From: Streptomyces sp. man185
Lineage (GTDB): Bacteria > Actinomycetota > Actinomycetes > Streptomycetales > Streptomycetaceae
Assembly: GCA_002551355.1 (NCBI GenBank)
Contig: NTHE01000060.1
Coordinates: forward strand, 1-49,904
Direction: 5' to 3'
DNA: 49,904 nt
Shown here: piece after piece, positions 1 to 8,787 of the stretch
Numbering within the stretch: position 1 is the stretch's first letter
How the letters are laid out: every line of letters begins with the position of its first letter
The notes under the pieces: model-generated
Database searches by the model: none
Told to the model about the DNA's origin: nothing
The model's input: the letters and a program-made list of their open reading frames with translations, nothing else
Program-made: the position numbers and the translations under genes

Positions 1-2061
1 CGCGGCCTCCGCGCGCACCCGGTCGGCGCTCTCCTGCGCCTCGGACCTGAGCCGCTCCGCCTCCGTGGCGGCCTCGCTGCGCAGCCGTACGGCGACGTTC
101 TCGCCCTCGGCGCGGGACTCGGCGGCGTCGGCGGCTGCCTCGTCGCGCAGCCGCTCGGCCTCCGCCCCGGCCTGCTCGGTCAGCGCCCGTACGCGCTCGG
201 CGGCCTCGGCGCGCTGCCGCTCCGACTCCTCGTTCGTCTCCCGGCGGATCCGCTCGGCCTCGCTCCGGGCCTCGCCGAGCGCCTCCTCGGCGGCGGCGAG
301 CCTGGCCCCGGCCTCGGTGTGCAGCCGGGTCAGCTCGTCGGCGGCCTCGGCCTGCCGGGCGGCGACGCCGCGCTCGGTCTCCTCGCGCAGCTCGGTCGCG
401 GCCCGCTCGGCCGCCTCCGTGACGGCCGCCGCCTGCTCCTCGGCCTCGGCCCGCAGCGTCTCGGCCTCGGCCCGGGTGCGCTCCAGCGTCTCCTCGGCCT
501 GCTTGCGCAGGGTCGCGGCCCGCTCGGCGGCCTCGGCGCGGATGCGCTCGCTCTCGCCGTTCGCCTTGGTGCGCAGCTCGTCCGCGTCGGAGCGGGCCTT
601 GGTCAGCAGCTCCTCGGCGGTGCGGGCGCCCTCCTCCAGCTGCTGGACCGCCTCGCGGCGGGCCTCGCCCCGGATCCGCTCGCCCTCGGCGACCGCCTCG
701 GAGCGCAGCTGCTCGGCCTCGCCGCGCAGCCGGCGGGCCTCCTCCTGGAGCTCGACCGTCTTGGCCCGGTACTCCTTGGTGTCGTCCTTTGCCGCGCCCT
801 TGAGCTCGTCGGCCTGCTCGGCGGCCTCGCCGCGCAGCCGGTCCGCCTCGGCCTCCGCCTCCCGGCGGATCCGCTCGGCCTCCTCGCTCGCCGCCTTCGT
901 GGTCGACTTCGCGTCCTCGGAGGCCTTGGTGAGCACCTCCTCGGCGCTGCGGGCCGCCTTCGCCAGCTGGGCGGCGGCGTCCTCGGCGGCGACCGTGCGG
1001 GCCTTCTCGCCGGCCTCGGCGACCAGCCGCTCCGCCTCGGCCCGGGCGTCGACGAGGGCCTGCTCGGCCTCCGCCTTCAGCGCCTCGGTGCTCTTGGTGG
1101 CCTCGCCGACCAGCCGGGCGATCTCCGACTTGGCCGTACGGGTGCGCTGTTCGTTCTGCGACTCGGCGGCGGCCAGCTGCTTGGCGGCGGCCTCCTTCGC
1201 CTCGGAGAGGACCTTCTCGGCCTCCAGGCGGGACTCGCGCAGCCGGGTCTCCGCCTCCGAGAGGCGCTGCTCGGCGGTGCGGTTCAGCTCGGCGGTCTGC
1301 TGGCGGGCCTGGTCGGTCTCCGCGGTCGTGCTGGAGCGCAGCTGCTCCGCGTGGCTGGTGGCCTCCTGCGCCTGGGCGGAGGCGGCCCCGAGCAGGCGCT
1401 CGGCGTCCTTGCGGGCGCGCAGCAGGATCGCTTCGGCTTCGGTCCTGGCGGTCTCGGTCTCCGAGCCGGTCCGCCGACGGGTCTCCTCCGCCAGCCGGGC
1501 GGCCTCGTCGCGGGCGGCGGCCAGCGCCTGTTCGGCCTCGGCGCGGGACTCCTCCAGCAGCCGGCGGGCCTGCGACTCGGTGCGGGCGCGCAGCTGTTCG
1601 GCCCAGGCGACGTTCTCGTTGACGTGCGACTCGACGGTCTGGCGGCGTTCCGCCAGCTCCTGGTCGAGCCGCTGCCTGCGCTGGACGGCCTCGGTGTGCA
1701 ACTCGGCCTGGAGGCGCGCCTGGTGCTCGGCGTGCTCCTGCAGGATCCGCTGCGTCTGGGCCCGGGCCTCGCGCAGCTCGCGCTCGGCGTCGCTGCGCAT
1801 CTGCTCGGCCTGGACCTGCGCGTTCCGCAGCATCTGCTCGGCCTGGTAGCCGATGTCCGCGCTGTCGTAGGCGGGACGGGTCGCGAGATTGCGCCGGGCC
1901 TCGTGCAGCTTGGCGCGCAAGACCTCGACCTGGTAACCGAGGTCCTCGGCGTGCTGGACGGCCTTCTCCCGGTCGGTCTTCAGCCGGTCCATCTCGGCTT
2001 CGAACCGCGAGAGATGGTCGTCTTCAGCTCGGTGGCTCTCCTGGCGTTCGTAGCCCCGCAC
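1..2061 (-). CDS. scy: Scy, polarity-determining coiled-coil protein (N-terminal 687 codons; 3' end outside window)
   Basis: Large cytoskeletal coiled-coil protein. In Streptomyces, Scy scaffolds the tip organising centre (polarisome) with DivIVA and FilP and marks new hyphal tips. The minus frame is open from the window edge to a GTG at 2061 and reads MRGYERQESHRAEDDHLSRF. A short DivIVA-like N-terminus (FEAEMDRLKTDREKAVQHAE, DLGYQVEVLRAKLHEARRNL) is followed by hundreds of residues of Ala/Glu/Arg repeat typed AEAERLR / EEAERIR, with almost no Pro or Gly. This is a continuous coiled coil with a long-period repeat. There is no stop before base 1, so the C-terminal half lies outside; the full family length is about 1,300 aa. 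The ribosome site is weak (GGGA, 7 nt upstream). The opposite strand is also open here only because of codon bias. Identification is by recalled family sequence plus the neighbouring epimerase. Confidence 0.93.
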   Translation of the reverse strand, partial: MRGYERQESHRAEDDHLSRFEAEMDRLKTDREKAVQHAEDLGYQVEVLRAKLHEARRNLATRPAYDSADIGYQAEQMLRNAQVQAEQMRSDAERELREARAQTQRILQEHAEHQARLQAELHTEAVQRRQRLDQELAERRQTVESHVNENVAWAEQLRARTESQARRLLEESRAEAEQALAAARDEAARLAEETRRRTGSETETARTEAEAILLRARKDAERLLGAASAQAQEATSHAEQLRSSTTAETDQARQQTAELNRTAEQRLSEAETRLRESRLEAEKVLSEAKEAAAKQLAAAESQNEQRTRTAKSEIARLVGEATKSTEALKAEAEQALVDARAEAERLVAEAGEKARTVAAEDAAAQLAKAARSAEEVLTKASEDAKSTTKAASEEAERIRREAEAEADRLRGEAAEQADELKGAAKDDTKEYRAKTVELQEEARRLRGEAEQLRSEAVAEGERIRGEARREAVQQLEEGARTAEELLTKARSDADELRTKANGESERIRAEAAERAATLRKQAEETLERTRAEAETLRAEAEEQAAAVTEAAERAATELREETERGVAARQAEAADELTRLHTEAGARLAAAEEALGEARSEAERIRRETNEESERQRAEAAERVRALTEQAGAEAERLRDEAAADAAESRAEGENVAVRLRSEAATEAERLRSEAQESADRVRAEAA

Positions 2062-2073
2062 TGCGCGGTCCCA

Positions 2074-2115
2074 TCCTTCCCCGAGCTCTCAACTCGTCGA
2101 GCAGGGGAGACCCCA
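2074..2115. repeat. Palindromic intergenic repeat in the scy leader
   Basis: Read on the minus strand this is GGGGTCTCCCCTGCTCGACG followed by AGTTGAGAGCTCGGGGAAGG. The arms CCCC/GGGG and GCTC/GAGC can fold into a hairpin about 15 nt upstream of the scy GTG. The wording closely resembles an interspersed palindromic element I recall from many Streptomyces intergenic regions. Its GGGGAAGG end is the nearest purine-rich stretch to the start codon. The repeat-family assignment is from memory. Confidence 0.5.
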
Positions 2116-2218
2116 ACCCTGGTCGTAACTCTCCGCACGAGCACTGCTCGCCGGCGAGCGGTCCCCCGGGGAATGGTGACAGACAAACGACGAGGACGCG
2201 GTGCGGCCCCGACCCGGC

Positions 2219-2252
2219 CCCGGCCCGGAGCCGCCCACTCTACCGGGCCGGG
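2219..2252 (-). terminator. Probable terminator hairpin after the epimerase gene
   Basis: Perfect 10-bp arms CCCGGCCCGG (2219-2228) and CCGGGCCGGG (2243-2252) around a 14-nt loop, starting just beyond the epimerase stop on its 3' side. There is no T tract, which is usual in this genus. Confidence 0.5.
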
Positions 2253-2262
2253 TATGCGGAGG

Positions 2263-2691
2263 TCAGTGCTCCGTCCGGCTCGTGACCAGTTCGGTGAGGA
2301 CTCCGTGGCAGTCCTTGGGGTGCAGGAACGTGATCCGGGACCCCATGGACCCCGTCCTGGGCTCGTCGTACAGCACCCGGACGCCCTTCTCGCGGATGTC
2401 CGCGGCGTCCGCGTCCACATCCTCCGTACCGAAGGCGATGTGGTGCACGCCTTCCCCGTTCTTTGCCAGCCACTTGCCCACGGCCGAGTCCTCCCGGGTG
2501 GGCTCCAGGAGCTGGAGGTAGGAAGCCCCGCCGTCCGAGGTCTCGTTGATCTTGAGCATGGCCTCCCGCACGCCCTGCTCCTCGTTGATCTCCGAGTGGA
2601 ACACCTCGAACCCGTACGTGGCACGGTAGAACTCGACCGTCTTGTCCAGGTCGAAACAGGCGATCCCGATGTGATCGATGCGCGTCAACAT
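2263..2691 (-). CDS. mce: Methylmalonyl-CoA epimerase
   Basis: Interconverts (2R)- and (2S)-methylmalonyl-CoA, linking propionyl-CoA carboxylase to B12-dependent methylmalonyl-CoA mutase. The 142-aa product has the two-module vicinal-oxygen-chelate fold: IDHIGIACFDL at the N-terminus, GVHHIAFG near residue 82, the family motif VLYDEPRTG, and HPKDCHGVLTELV at the end. Expected metal ligands are visible as His7, Gln60, His83/84 and Glu134. I chose the ATG at 2691 (MLTRIDHIG) because it matches the family N-terminus. An in-frame ATG at 2727 would add 12 residues, and neither has a Shine-Dalgarno sequence. It sits between scy and the divergent thiolase-meaB pair. MeaB protects the mutase, so the neighbourhood supports the call. 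Confidence 0.95.
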   Translation of the reverse strand: MLTRIDHIGIACFDLDKTVEFYRATYGFEVFHSEINEEQGVREAMLKINETSDGGASYLQLLEPTREDSAVGKWLAKNGEGVHHIAFGTEDVDADAADIREKGVRVLYDEPRTGSMGSRITFLHPKDCHGVLTELVTSRTEH

Positions 2692-2746
2692 GGATTCAGC
2701 ATGGATCGAGCGCCGCGCTCCCGCCATGGTTACGCAACGTGCGCGC

Positions 2747-2770
2747 CGTCACACCGGTAGCCGGATGACG
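2747..2770. promoter_or_regulatory. Imperfect palindrome between mce and thiolase
   Basis: CGTCA and TGACG flank an inner CCGG-TAG-CCGG, giving a 24-bp dyad within the 145-bp divergent intergenic region. It is a candidate operator shared by the epimerase and thiolase promoters; there is no direct evidence of binding. Confidence 0.3.
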
Positions 2771-2836
2771 GGCGCGGTACCGCTCAGTACATTCAGGTAA
2801 ACCCTCGTTCACATCCGATCCCAAGGGGCCGTGCCC

Positions 2837-4042
2837 ATGCCAGCAACGACCGGTACCACCACCTCAGTGATCGTCGCGGGCGCCCGGACGCCCATGGGCC
2901 GTCTCCTCGGCTCCCTGAAGAGCTTCTCCGCCGCCGACCTCGGCGGCGTGGCGATCAAGGCTGCCCTGGACCGGGCCGGCATCGGCGGTGACCAGGTCCA
3001 GTACGTGATCATGGGCCAGGTGCTCACGGCCGGCGCGGGCCAGATTCCCGCCCGGCAGGCCGCGATCAAGGCCGGCATCCCGATGAACGTCCCCGCGCTC
3101 ACCGTCAACAAGGTGTGCCTGTCCGGGCTCGACGCCATCGCGCTGGCCGACCAGCTCATCCGCGCCGGGGAGTTCGACGTGGTGGTCGCGGGCGGCCAGG
3201 AGTCCATGACCAACGCCCCGCACCTGCTCCCGAAGTCCCGTGAGGGCTACAAGTACGGCGCGATCGAGATGCTGGACTCGATGGCGTACGACGGTCTCAC
3301 CGACGCCCACGAGAACATCCCGATGGGAGAGTCCACCGAGAAGCACAACGGGCGTCTCGGGCTGGACCGCGCCGCCCAGGACGAGATCGGCGCGCTCTCC
3401 CACCAGCGGGCCGCCGCCGCCCAGAAGAACGGCCTCTTCGAGGCGGAGATCACCCCGGTCGAGATCCCGCAGCGCAAGGGCGACCCGGTCCTCTTCTCGC
3501 AGGACGAGGGCATCCGCGCCGAGACGACCGTGGAGACCCTCGGCAAGCTGCGTCCCGCCTTCGCCAAGGACGGCACGATCACCGCCGGCACCTCCTCGCA
3601 GATCTCCGACGGCGCCGCCGCGGTCGTCGTGATGAGCAAGGCCAGGGCCGAGGAGCTGGGCCTGGAGTGGATCGCCGAGATCGGCGCCCACGGCAACGTC
3701 GCCGGCCCGGACAACTCCCTCCAGTCGCAGCCCTCCAACGCGATTCTGCACGCCCTGGGGAAGGACGGCCTCGCGGTCGAGGACCTCGACCTGATCGAGA
3801 TCAACGAGGCGTTCGCGGCTGTCGCCGTCCAGTCCATGAAGGACCTGGGCGTCACCTCGGACAAGGTCAACGTCAACGGCGGCGCGATCGCGCTCGGCCA
3901 CCCCATCGGGATGTCCGGCGCCCGGGTCGTCCTGCACCTGGCCCTGGAGCTGAAGCGGCGCGGCGGCGGCACCGGCGCGGCGGCGCTGTGCGGCGGCGGC
4001 GGGCAGGGCGACGCGCTGATCATCCGCGTTCCGGGCAAGTAA
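2837..4042 (+). CDS. Acetyl-CoA C-acetyltransferase (thiolase)
   Basis: Biosynthetic/degradative thiolase II that condenses two acetyl-CoA or cleaves acetoacetyl-CoA. The product is about 401 aa, the usual family length. Catalytic residues from the ATG at 2837 are Cys94 in NKVCLSGLDA (acyl-enzyme nucleophile), His355 in GGAIALGHPIGMSGAR, and Cys385 in AALCGGGGQGD. EINEAFAA and GGQESMTNAPHLLP are also family motifs. ATG 2837 lies 8 nt after AAGGGG. A GTG at 2831 is in frame but only 2 nt from that site. The meaB gene follows after about 40 nt, so the two are likely cotranscribed. Substrate chain length cannot be fixed from sequence. Confidence 0.93.
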   Translation: MPATTGTTTSVIVAGARTPMGRLLGSLKSFSAADLGGVAIKAALDRAGIGGDQVQYVIMGQVLTAGAGQIPARQAAIKAGIPMNVPALTVNKVCLSGLDAIALADQLIRAGEFDVVVAGGQESMTNAPHLLPKSREGYKYGAIEMLDSMAYDGLTDAHENIPMGESTEKHNGRLGLDRAAQDEIGALSHQRAAAAQKNGLFEAEITPVEIPQRKGDPVLFSQDEGIRAETTVETLGKLRPAFAKDGTITAGTSSQISDGAAAVVVMSKARAEELGLEWIAEIGAHGNVAGPDNSLQSQPSNAILHALGKDGLAVEDLDLIEINEAFAAVAVQSMKDLGVTSDKVNVNGGAIALGHPIGMSGARVVLHLALELKRRGGGTGAAALCGGGGQGDALIIRVPGK

Positions 4043-4081
4043 CACGTACGGGTATCGGGCAAGGCGAACGGAGCGGTGAAC

Positions 4082-5044
4082 GTGGACGTGGACGTCCCCA
4101 CGCTGGTCGAGCAGGCGCGAGCAGGCAGGCCGCGTGCGGTGGCCCGGCTGATCTCGCTGGTGGAGGGGGCGTCCCCGCAGCTGCGCGAGGTGATGGCCGC
4201 GCTGGCGCCGCTGGCGGGCCACGCCTACGTCGTCGGGCTCACGGGCTCGCCGGGCGTCGGCAAGTCCACCTCCACCTCGGCCCTGGTCTCCGCCTACCGC
4301 CGGGCGGGCAAACGGGTCGGCGTGCTCGCCGTCGACCCGTCCTCGCCGTTCTCCGGCGGGGCGCTGCTGGGCGACCGGGTCCGGATGTCGGACCACGCGT
4401 CCGACCCGGGCGTCTACATCCGCTCGATGGCGACCCGGGGCCACCTGGGCGGCCTCGCCTGGTCCGCGCCGCAGGCCATCCGCGTCCTCGACGCGGTGGG
4501 CTGCGACGTGGTCCTCGTCGAGACGGTCGGCGTCGGCCAGTCCGAGGTGGAGATCGCCTCGCAGGCCGACACCTCCGTCGTGCTGCTCGCCCCGGGCATG
4601 GGCGACGGCATCCAGGCGGCGAAGGCCGGAATCCTGGAGATCGGCGACGTCTACGTGGTCAACAAGGCCGACCGCGACGGCGCGGACGCCACCGCCCGGG
4701 AGCTGAACCACATGCTGGGCCTGGGGGAGTCCCGGGGGCCCGGCGACTGGCGCCCTCCGATCGTGAAGACGGTCGCCGCCCGGGGCCAGGGAACGGACGA
4801 GGTCGTCGAGGCCCTGGAGAAGCACCGCGCCTGGATGGAGGAGCACGGCGTCCTGGCCGAGCGCCGCACCGCCCGCGCCGCCCACGAGGTCGAGACGATC
4901 GCGGTGACCGCGCTCCGCGAGAAGATCGCCGACCTCCGTGGCGACCGCCGCCTGCACGCCCTGGCGGAACGCATCGTCGCGGGAAGCCTGGACCCGTACG
5001 CGGCGGCGGACGAGCTGGTGGCGGGGCTGACGGGCGGCCCGTGA
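4082..5044 (+). CDS. meaB: MeaB, methylmalonyl-CoA mutase-associated GTPase (ArgK/LAO-AO family)
   Basis: G3E-family P-loop GTPase that gates cobalamin loading and protects acyl-CoA mutases from inactivation. Older annotations call it an LAO/AO transport ATPase. The product is about 320 aa. Walker A is GSPGVGKS (residues 55-62). Others seen are VLAVDPSSPFSGGALLGDR, the switch region ETVGVGQSE, and the base-specificity motif NKAD. The C-terminal helical dimerisation arm is present. GTG 4082 is 8 nt after GGAG; an in-frame GTG at 4076 is too close to that site but would add only two residues. Genes for the epimerase (2.5 kb) and isobutyryl-CoA mutase (22.3 kb) in the same window fit its role as a mutase chaperone. 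Confidence 0.93.
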   Translation: MDVDVPTLVEQARAGRPRAVARLISLVEGASPQLREVMAALAPLAGHAYVVGLTGSPGVGKSTSTSALVSAYRRAGKRVGVLAVDPSSPFSGGALLGDRVRMSDHASDPGVYIRSMATRGHLGGLAWSAPQAIRVLDAVGCDVVLVETVGVGQSEVEIASQADTSVVLLAPGMGDGIQAAKAGILEIGDVYVVNKADRDGADATARELNHMLGLGESRGPGDWRPPIVKTVAARGQGTDEVVEALEKHRAWMEEHGVLAERRTARAAHEVETIAVTALREKIADLRGDRRLHALAERIVAGSLDPYAAADELVAGLTGGP

Positions 5045-5062
5045 GCGCCTGAGCGCGTGCTG

Positions 5063-5100
5063 AAGGCCCCCGGAGCGGCGTGTGCCGCTCCGGGGGCCTT
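5063..5100 (+). terminator. Strong hairpin terminator after meaB
   Basis: A perfect 17-bp stem: AAGGCCCCCGGAGCGGC, loop GTGT, then its exact complement ending in CCTT. It separates the convergent meaB and PepSY genes and probably acts in both directions. Confidence 0.9.
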
Positions 5101-5130
5101 CTCGTGCACGGGGCCGCGTACGGGCTCCCG

Positions 5131-5904
5131 TCAGCCGTCGTCACCGTCCCGGTCATCGCGGTCGTCCCGGTCGTCGCCCTGGTCGTCACGGTCGTCGTTC
5201 CGGTCGTCCGCGCGGTCGTCCCGGTCGTCGTCGTCGCCGTCGTCGTCGCGGTCCACGGTGACCTTGCCGCTCTGCGCGTCCACGCGCAGCTCGTGCTGCT
5301 TGCCGTCCTTGCCGTCGACGTCCACGTCCCAGCGCAGGACGTTGCTCCGGCTGCTGTTGTCGTCATCGTCGTCGTCCAGGTCGATGGACGTGACGCTGCC
5401 CGGAGCGGTCTTCAGGGCGGCCGCGGCCGCCCCGTTCAGGGTGACGGCGGAGGAGCGCGGCGCGTGGTCGTCGCGGTCGTCGTTGTCGTCGTCGCGGGTC
5501 TTCAGGACCTTGCCGGAGGTGGCGTCCACCGTGACGTCGTGCCACTTCTTGTCGGAGCCGCGGACGTCCAGATCCCAGACCGCCCGGCCGTCGTGGTCGT
5601 CGTCGTCCCGGTCGAGACCGGCCTCGGTGACCGTGCCCGGGACGCTCTTCAGGGCGGCGGCGACGGCCTGGTCGAGGGAGATCCGGGCGCTCTTCGCGGC
5701 GGCCGGGGCCCGGTCGTCCGTTCGGTCGTCGGAAGCGTCGTCCGTACGGTCGTCCGAGGCATCGGTGTCCGCGAGGCTCACGGTGCTCGCGCTCCCGGTG
5801 GACTTGACGTCGCGGTCGCCGTCCGCGAAGGCGACGGTGGCGGCGGTGGTGCCGCCGATCAGAACGGCCGCGGTGATCGCTGCGATGGTGACGTTGCGCT
5901 TCAT
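5131..5904 (-). CDS. Secreted PepSY-domain protein with Asp/Arg-rich tail
   Basis: 257-aa exported protein. A Sec signal peptide (MKRNVTIAAITAAVLIGGTT ... AFA) is followed by an acidic linker and two PepSY modules. The first starts ISLDQAVAAALKSVPGTV and ends VTVDATSGKVLKT; the second starts VTLNGAAAAALKTAPGSV and ends LRVDAQSGKVTVD. The C-terminus is about 40 residues of DDRDDR-type low-complexity sequence that could bind cations. The start at 5904 is set by GGGGAGGA 6 nt upstream and by the signal peptide. PepSY proteins are often targets or partners of the neighbouring two-component system. Here the gene is divergent from the response regulator across a region with repeated CTGAA boxes. 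The molecular function is not known. Confidence 0.88.
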   Translation of the reverse strand: MKRNVTIAAITAAVLIGGTTAATVAFADGDRDVKSTGSASTVSLADTDASDDRTDDASDDRTDDRAPAAAKSARISLDQAVAAALKSVPGTVTEAGLDRDDDDHDGRAVWDLDVRGSDKKWHDVTVDATSGKVLKTRDDDNDDRDDHAPRSSAVTLNGAAAAALKTAPGSVTSIDLDDDDDDNSSRSNVLRWDVDVDGKDGKQHELRVDAQSGKVTVDRDDDGDDDDRDDRADDRNDDRDDQGDDRDDRDDRDGDDG

Positions 5905-5964
5905 GAGGTTTCCTCCCCGAGAGGTGCTGTGCTGTTCGACGGGTTCCACACTGCCGACCCGATG

Positions 5965-6005
5965 CTGAACGCAGCCTGAAGCCACCTGAAGGCGTCTTCA
6001 GGTGG
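5965..6005. promoter_or_regulatory. CTGAA direct repeats and dyad, likely response-regulator binding region
   Basis: CTGAA occurs at 5965, 5976 and 5986, at 11- and 10-bp spacing, the pattern expected for tandem OmpR-family dimers on one DNA face. It overlaps a perfect dyad CCACCTGAAG-GCGT-CTTCAGGTGG (5982-6005). The region lies between the PepSY and response-regulator starts, so autoregulation and PepSY control are likely. Confidence 0.6.
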
Positions 6006-6024
6006 AGTTTGCGAGGCTGTGCGC

Positions 6025-6683
<659 letters not shown>

Positions 6684-6687
<4 letters not shown>

Positions 6688-8132
6688 GGTCCGTACGGGC
6701 CAGGGCCGCCCTCGGGGCCACCCTGGTCGTCGCCGTCGCCCTGATCGGGGCCGGCCTGGCGGTGCTGATGGTCCTGCGGGCCAACCTGATCGACCAGGCG
6801 GACCTCCAGGCCGAGGTGGCGGCCCGCGAGGTCGCCGGGGAGTTGGCCACGGGCACCCCGTACGGCGATGTGGAGCTGGACGACGAGGAGGACCACCCCG
6901 TCCAGGTGACCGACGAGGAGGGCGGGGTCGTCCTCGTCTCGAAGGACCTGCGGGCCGTCACCGGCACCGGCACGAGCGGTGTCACCCCGGCGCCCTCGGC
7001 CTCGGCGGGCGCCTCCCCGTCGCCCGGCGAGGATGACGACGACGGGGACGACGGGGGCGATGACAACAGCCGCCCGGGCCGGGGCGAGGTCTCCAACGAC
7101 GACCCGGACTTCTCCGACGGCACCGCCACCGTCGACCGCACCACCGCCGACTACCGCTTCGCCGCCGTCGAGGCGACCACCCCCGACGGGGTCACCCTGA
7201 CCGTGCACGCGGGCGCCCCCCTCGCCGCCGAGCAGGAGGCCGTGAACACGGTGCGCGGGGCGATGCTGACCGGACTGCCGGTGCTGCTGGTGGTCGTCGC
7301 GGGGGTGACCTGGCTGGTGACCCGCCGGGCGCTGCGCCCGGTCGAGGGCATCCGCCGCGAGATGGCGGCGATCACCGCCTCGGAGGACCTGGCCCGCCGG
7401 GTGCCGGAGCCCGATTCGCGGGACGAGATCGCGGCGCTGGCCCGGACGACGAACGAGACGCTGACCGTCCTGGAGGCGTCGGTGGAGCGGCAGCGGCGGT
7501 TCGTCGCGGACGCCTCGCACGAGCTGCGCTCCCCGATCGCCTCGCTGCGCACCCAGCTGGAGGTGGCCGAGGCCCACCCGGAGCTGCTGGACCTCCCGGG
7601 CGCGGTCGCCGACACCGTGCGGCTGCAGGTGCTGGCGGCGGACCTGCTGCTGCTGGCCCGGCTGGACGCGGGGGAGAAGCCCGGGGGCGGGTCGGTGGAG
7701 CTGGGCGCGCTGGTCCGCGAGGAGGTGTCGCAGCGCACCGGGGACCGGATCGCGGTGGCGGTGGAGGTCCCGGAGGGCGGCGCGTTCGAGGTGAACGGGT
7801 CGCGCGGGCAGCTGTCCCGGGTGATCGGCAATCTGCTGGACAACGCCCAGCGGCACGCCGAGGAGCGCGTCGCGGTGTCGGTGGCGGCCGACGGGCGCGG
7901 CGTGCGGGTGGAGGTCCGGGACGACGGGGACGGCGTTCCCGAGGACGAGCGGGAGCGGATCTTCGAACGGTTCGTCCGGCTGGACGACGCCCGCAGCCGG
8001 GATGACGGCGGTGCCGGGCTGGGCCTCGCCATCGCCCGGGACGTCGCCGCGCGCCACGGCGGAACACTGACGGTGCACCGCGCGGACGGGGGCGGTGCGG
8101 CCTTCCGGCTGTGGCTGCCGCGCCCGGCCTGA
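6684..8132 (+). CDS. Sensor histidine kinase, cognate to the upstream regulator
   Basis: 482-aa membrane kinase. TM1 is near residues 8-28 and TM2 near 193-215. Between them is an extracytoplasmic sensor of about 160 residues with a striking acidic stretch (EDDDDGDDGGDDN). HAMP follows, then the H-box ADASHELRSPIASLR with His279, the N-box GNLLDNAQRHA and the G-box GLGLAIA. The GTG at 6684 overlaps the regulator stop. The acidic sensor and the equally acidic PepSY partner hint at sensing of cations or cationic envelope stress. That is inference from composition only. Confidence 0.93.
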
Positions 8133-8151
8133 CGGACCCCGGCGCTCCAGA

Positions 8152-8205
8152 GACCTGACGCGCCCGGCGGACCTGACGCGCCCGGCGGACCTGGCGCGCC
8201 CGGCC
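8152..8205. repeat. Three tandem 18-bp repeats
   Basis: The unit GACCTGACGCGCCCGGCG occurs twice exactly, then a third time with two changes. It fills most of the gap between the convergent kinase and MarR genes. It is probably a slippage-type minisatellite with no visible function. Confidence 0.8.
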
Positions 8206-8206
8206 G

Positions 8207-8683
8207 CTACAGCTTGCCGCGCTTGCCGCGCAGGTGTTCCGCGATCGGGGTCAGCGCCGCGTGCAGCTCGGCGAGCGCCTCGGGGGACAGCAGGTCCATG
8301 AAGTGCTGCCGCACCGAGTCGACGTGGTGCGGTGCGACCTTGCGCATGGTCTCCGCACCGTGCTCGGTGAGCACGGCGAACAGCCCGCGCCGGTCCGACT
8401 CGCAGTGTGTCCGCCGTACAAGACCGGCGGTCTCCATCCGGGTGACCTGGTGCGAGAGCCGGCTCTTGGACTGGAGGGTGGCGGCGGCGAGGTCGCTCAT
8501 CCGCATCCGCTGGTCGTCCGACTCGGAGAGGTTGACCAGGATCTCGTAGTCGTTCATGGTCAGGCCGAACGGCTGGAGGTCCTTCTCCAGTTGGTGCATC
8601 AGCAGCCTGCTGACGTCCAGGTGGGTGCGCCAGGCGCACTGCTCCGTGTCGCTCAGCCAGCGGGTGGCCGTCTCGGTCTCCAT
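8207..8683 (-). CDS. MarR-family regulator, AbsC-like
   Basis: 158-aa MarR winged-helix regulator. The helix-turn-helix is in MSDLAAATLQSKSRLSHQVT, and the wing ERTHCESDRRG-type motif reads RRTHCESDRRGLFAVLTEHG. By position between a two-component pair and AIM24 genes, and by sequence recall, it corresponds to S. coelicolor SCO5405 (AbsC), a zinc-related pleiotropic regulator of antibiotic production. I have not verified this by search, so no symbol is given. Upstream is an AT-rich patch, rare in this window. TAGAAT lies 6 nt before the ATG, so the mRNA may be leaderless; there is no Shine-Dalgarno sequence. An imperfect dyad overlaps it, consistent with autorepression. Confidence 0.88.
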   Translation of the reverse strand: METETATRWLSDTEQCAWRTHLDVSRLLMHQLEKDLQPFGLTMNDYEILVNLSESDDQRMRMSDLAAATLQSKSRLSHQVTRMETAGLVRRTHCESDRRGLFAVLTEHGAETMRKVAPHHVDSVRQHFMDLLSPEALAELHAALTPIAEHLRGKRGKL

Positions 8684-8689
8684 ATGTGG

Positions 8690-8709
8690 ATTCTACCTAA
8701 AAAGTTGAA
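8690..8709 (-). promoter_or_regulatory. Leaderless-type -10 box and overlapping dyad of the MarR gene
   Basis: On the minus strand TAGAAT (8695-8690) ends 6 nt before the ATG, which would place the transcription start at or next to the start codon. The same bases lie in an imperfect dyad, TTCTACCTAAAAAGTTGAA on the plus strand (8691-8709), in which about 12 of 16 non-central positions are symmetric. It is a plausible MarR operator. Confidence 0.5.
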
Positions 8710-8787
8710 AGCCGGACGAAATAAGGGAGGGCCGGGGAGTGTGACAACCGGCGCAGACGTTCGACGTCACACTCCGCAGACTACCGC

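Noticed and set aside
65..2760. Long plus-strand open frames opposite scy and the epimerase (594 and 813 codons)
   Set aside because: They are antisense reflections of the Ala/Glu-rich scy codons with strong GC bias. The translations are Ser/Ala or Leu/Gly low-complexity and have no ribosome site.
5131..5260. Dense GTCGTC-type repeats that look like a short tandem or CRISPR-like array
   Set aside because: They encode the DDRDDR tail of the PepSY protein, have codon periodicity and no spacer structure.
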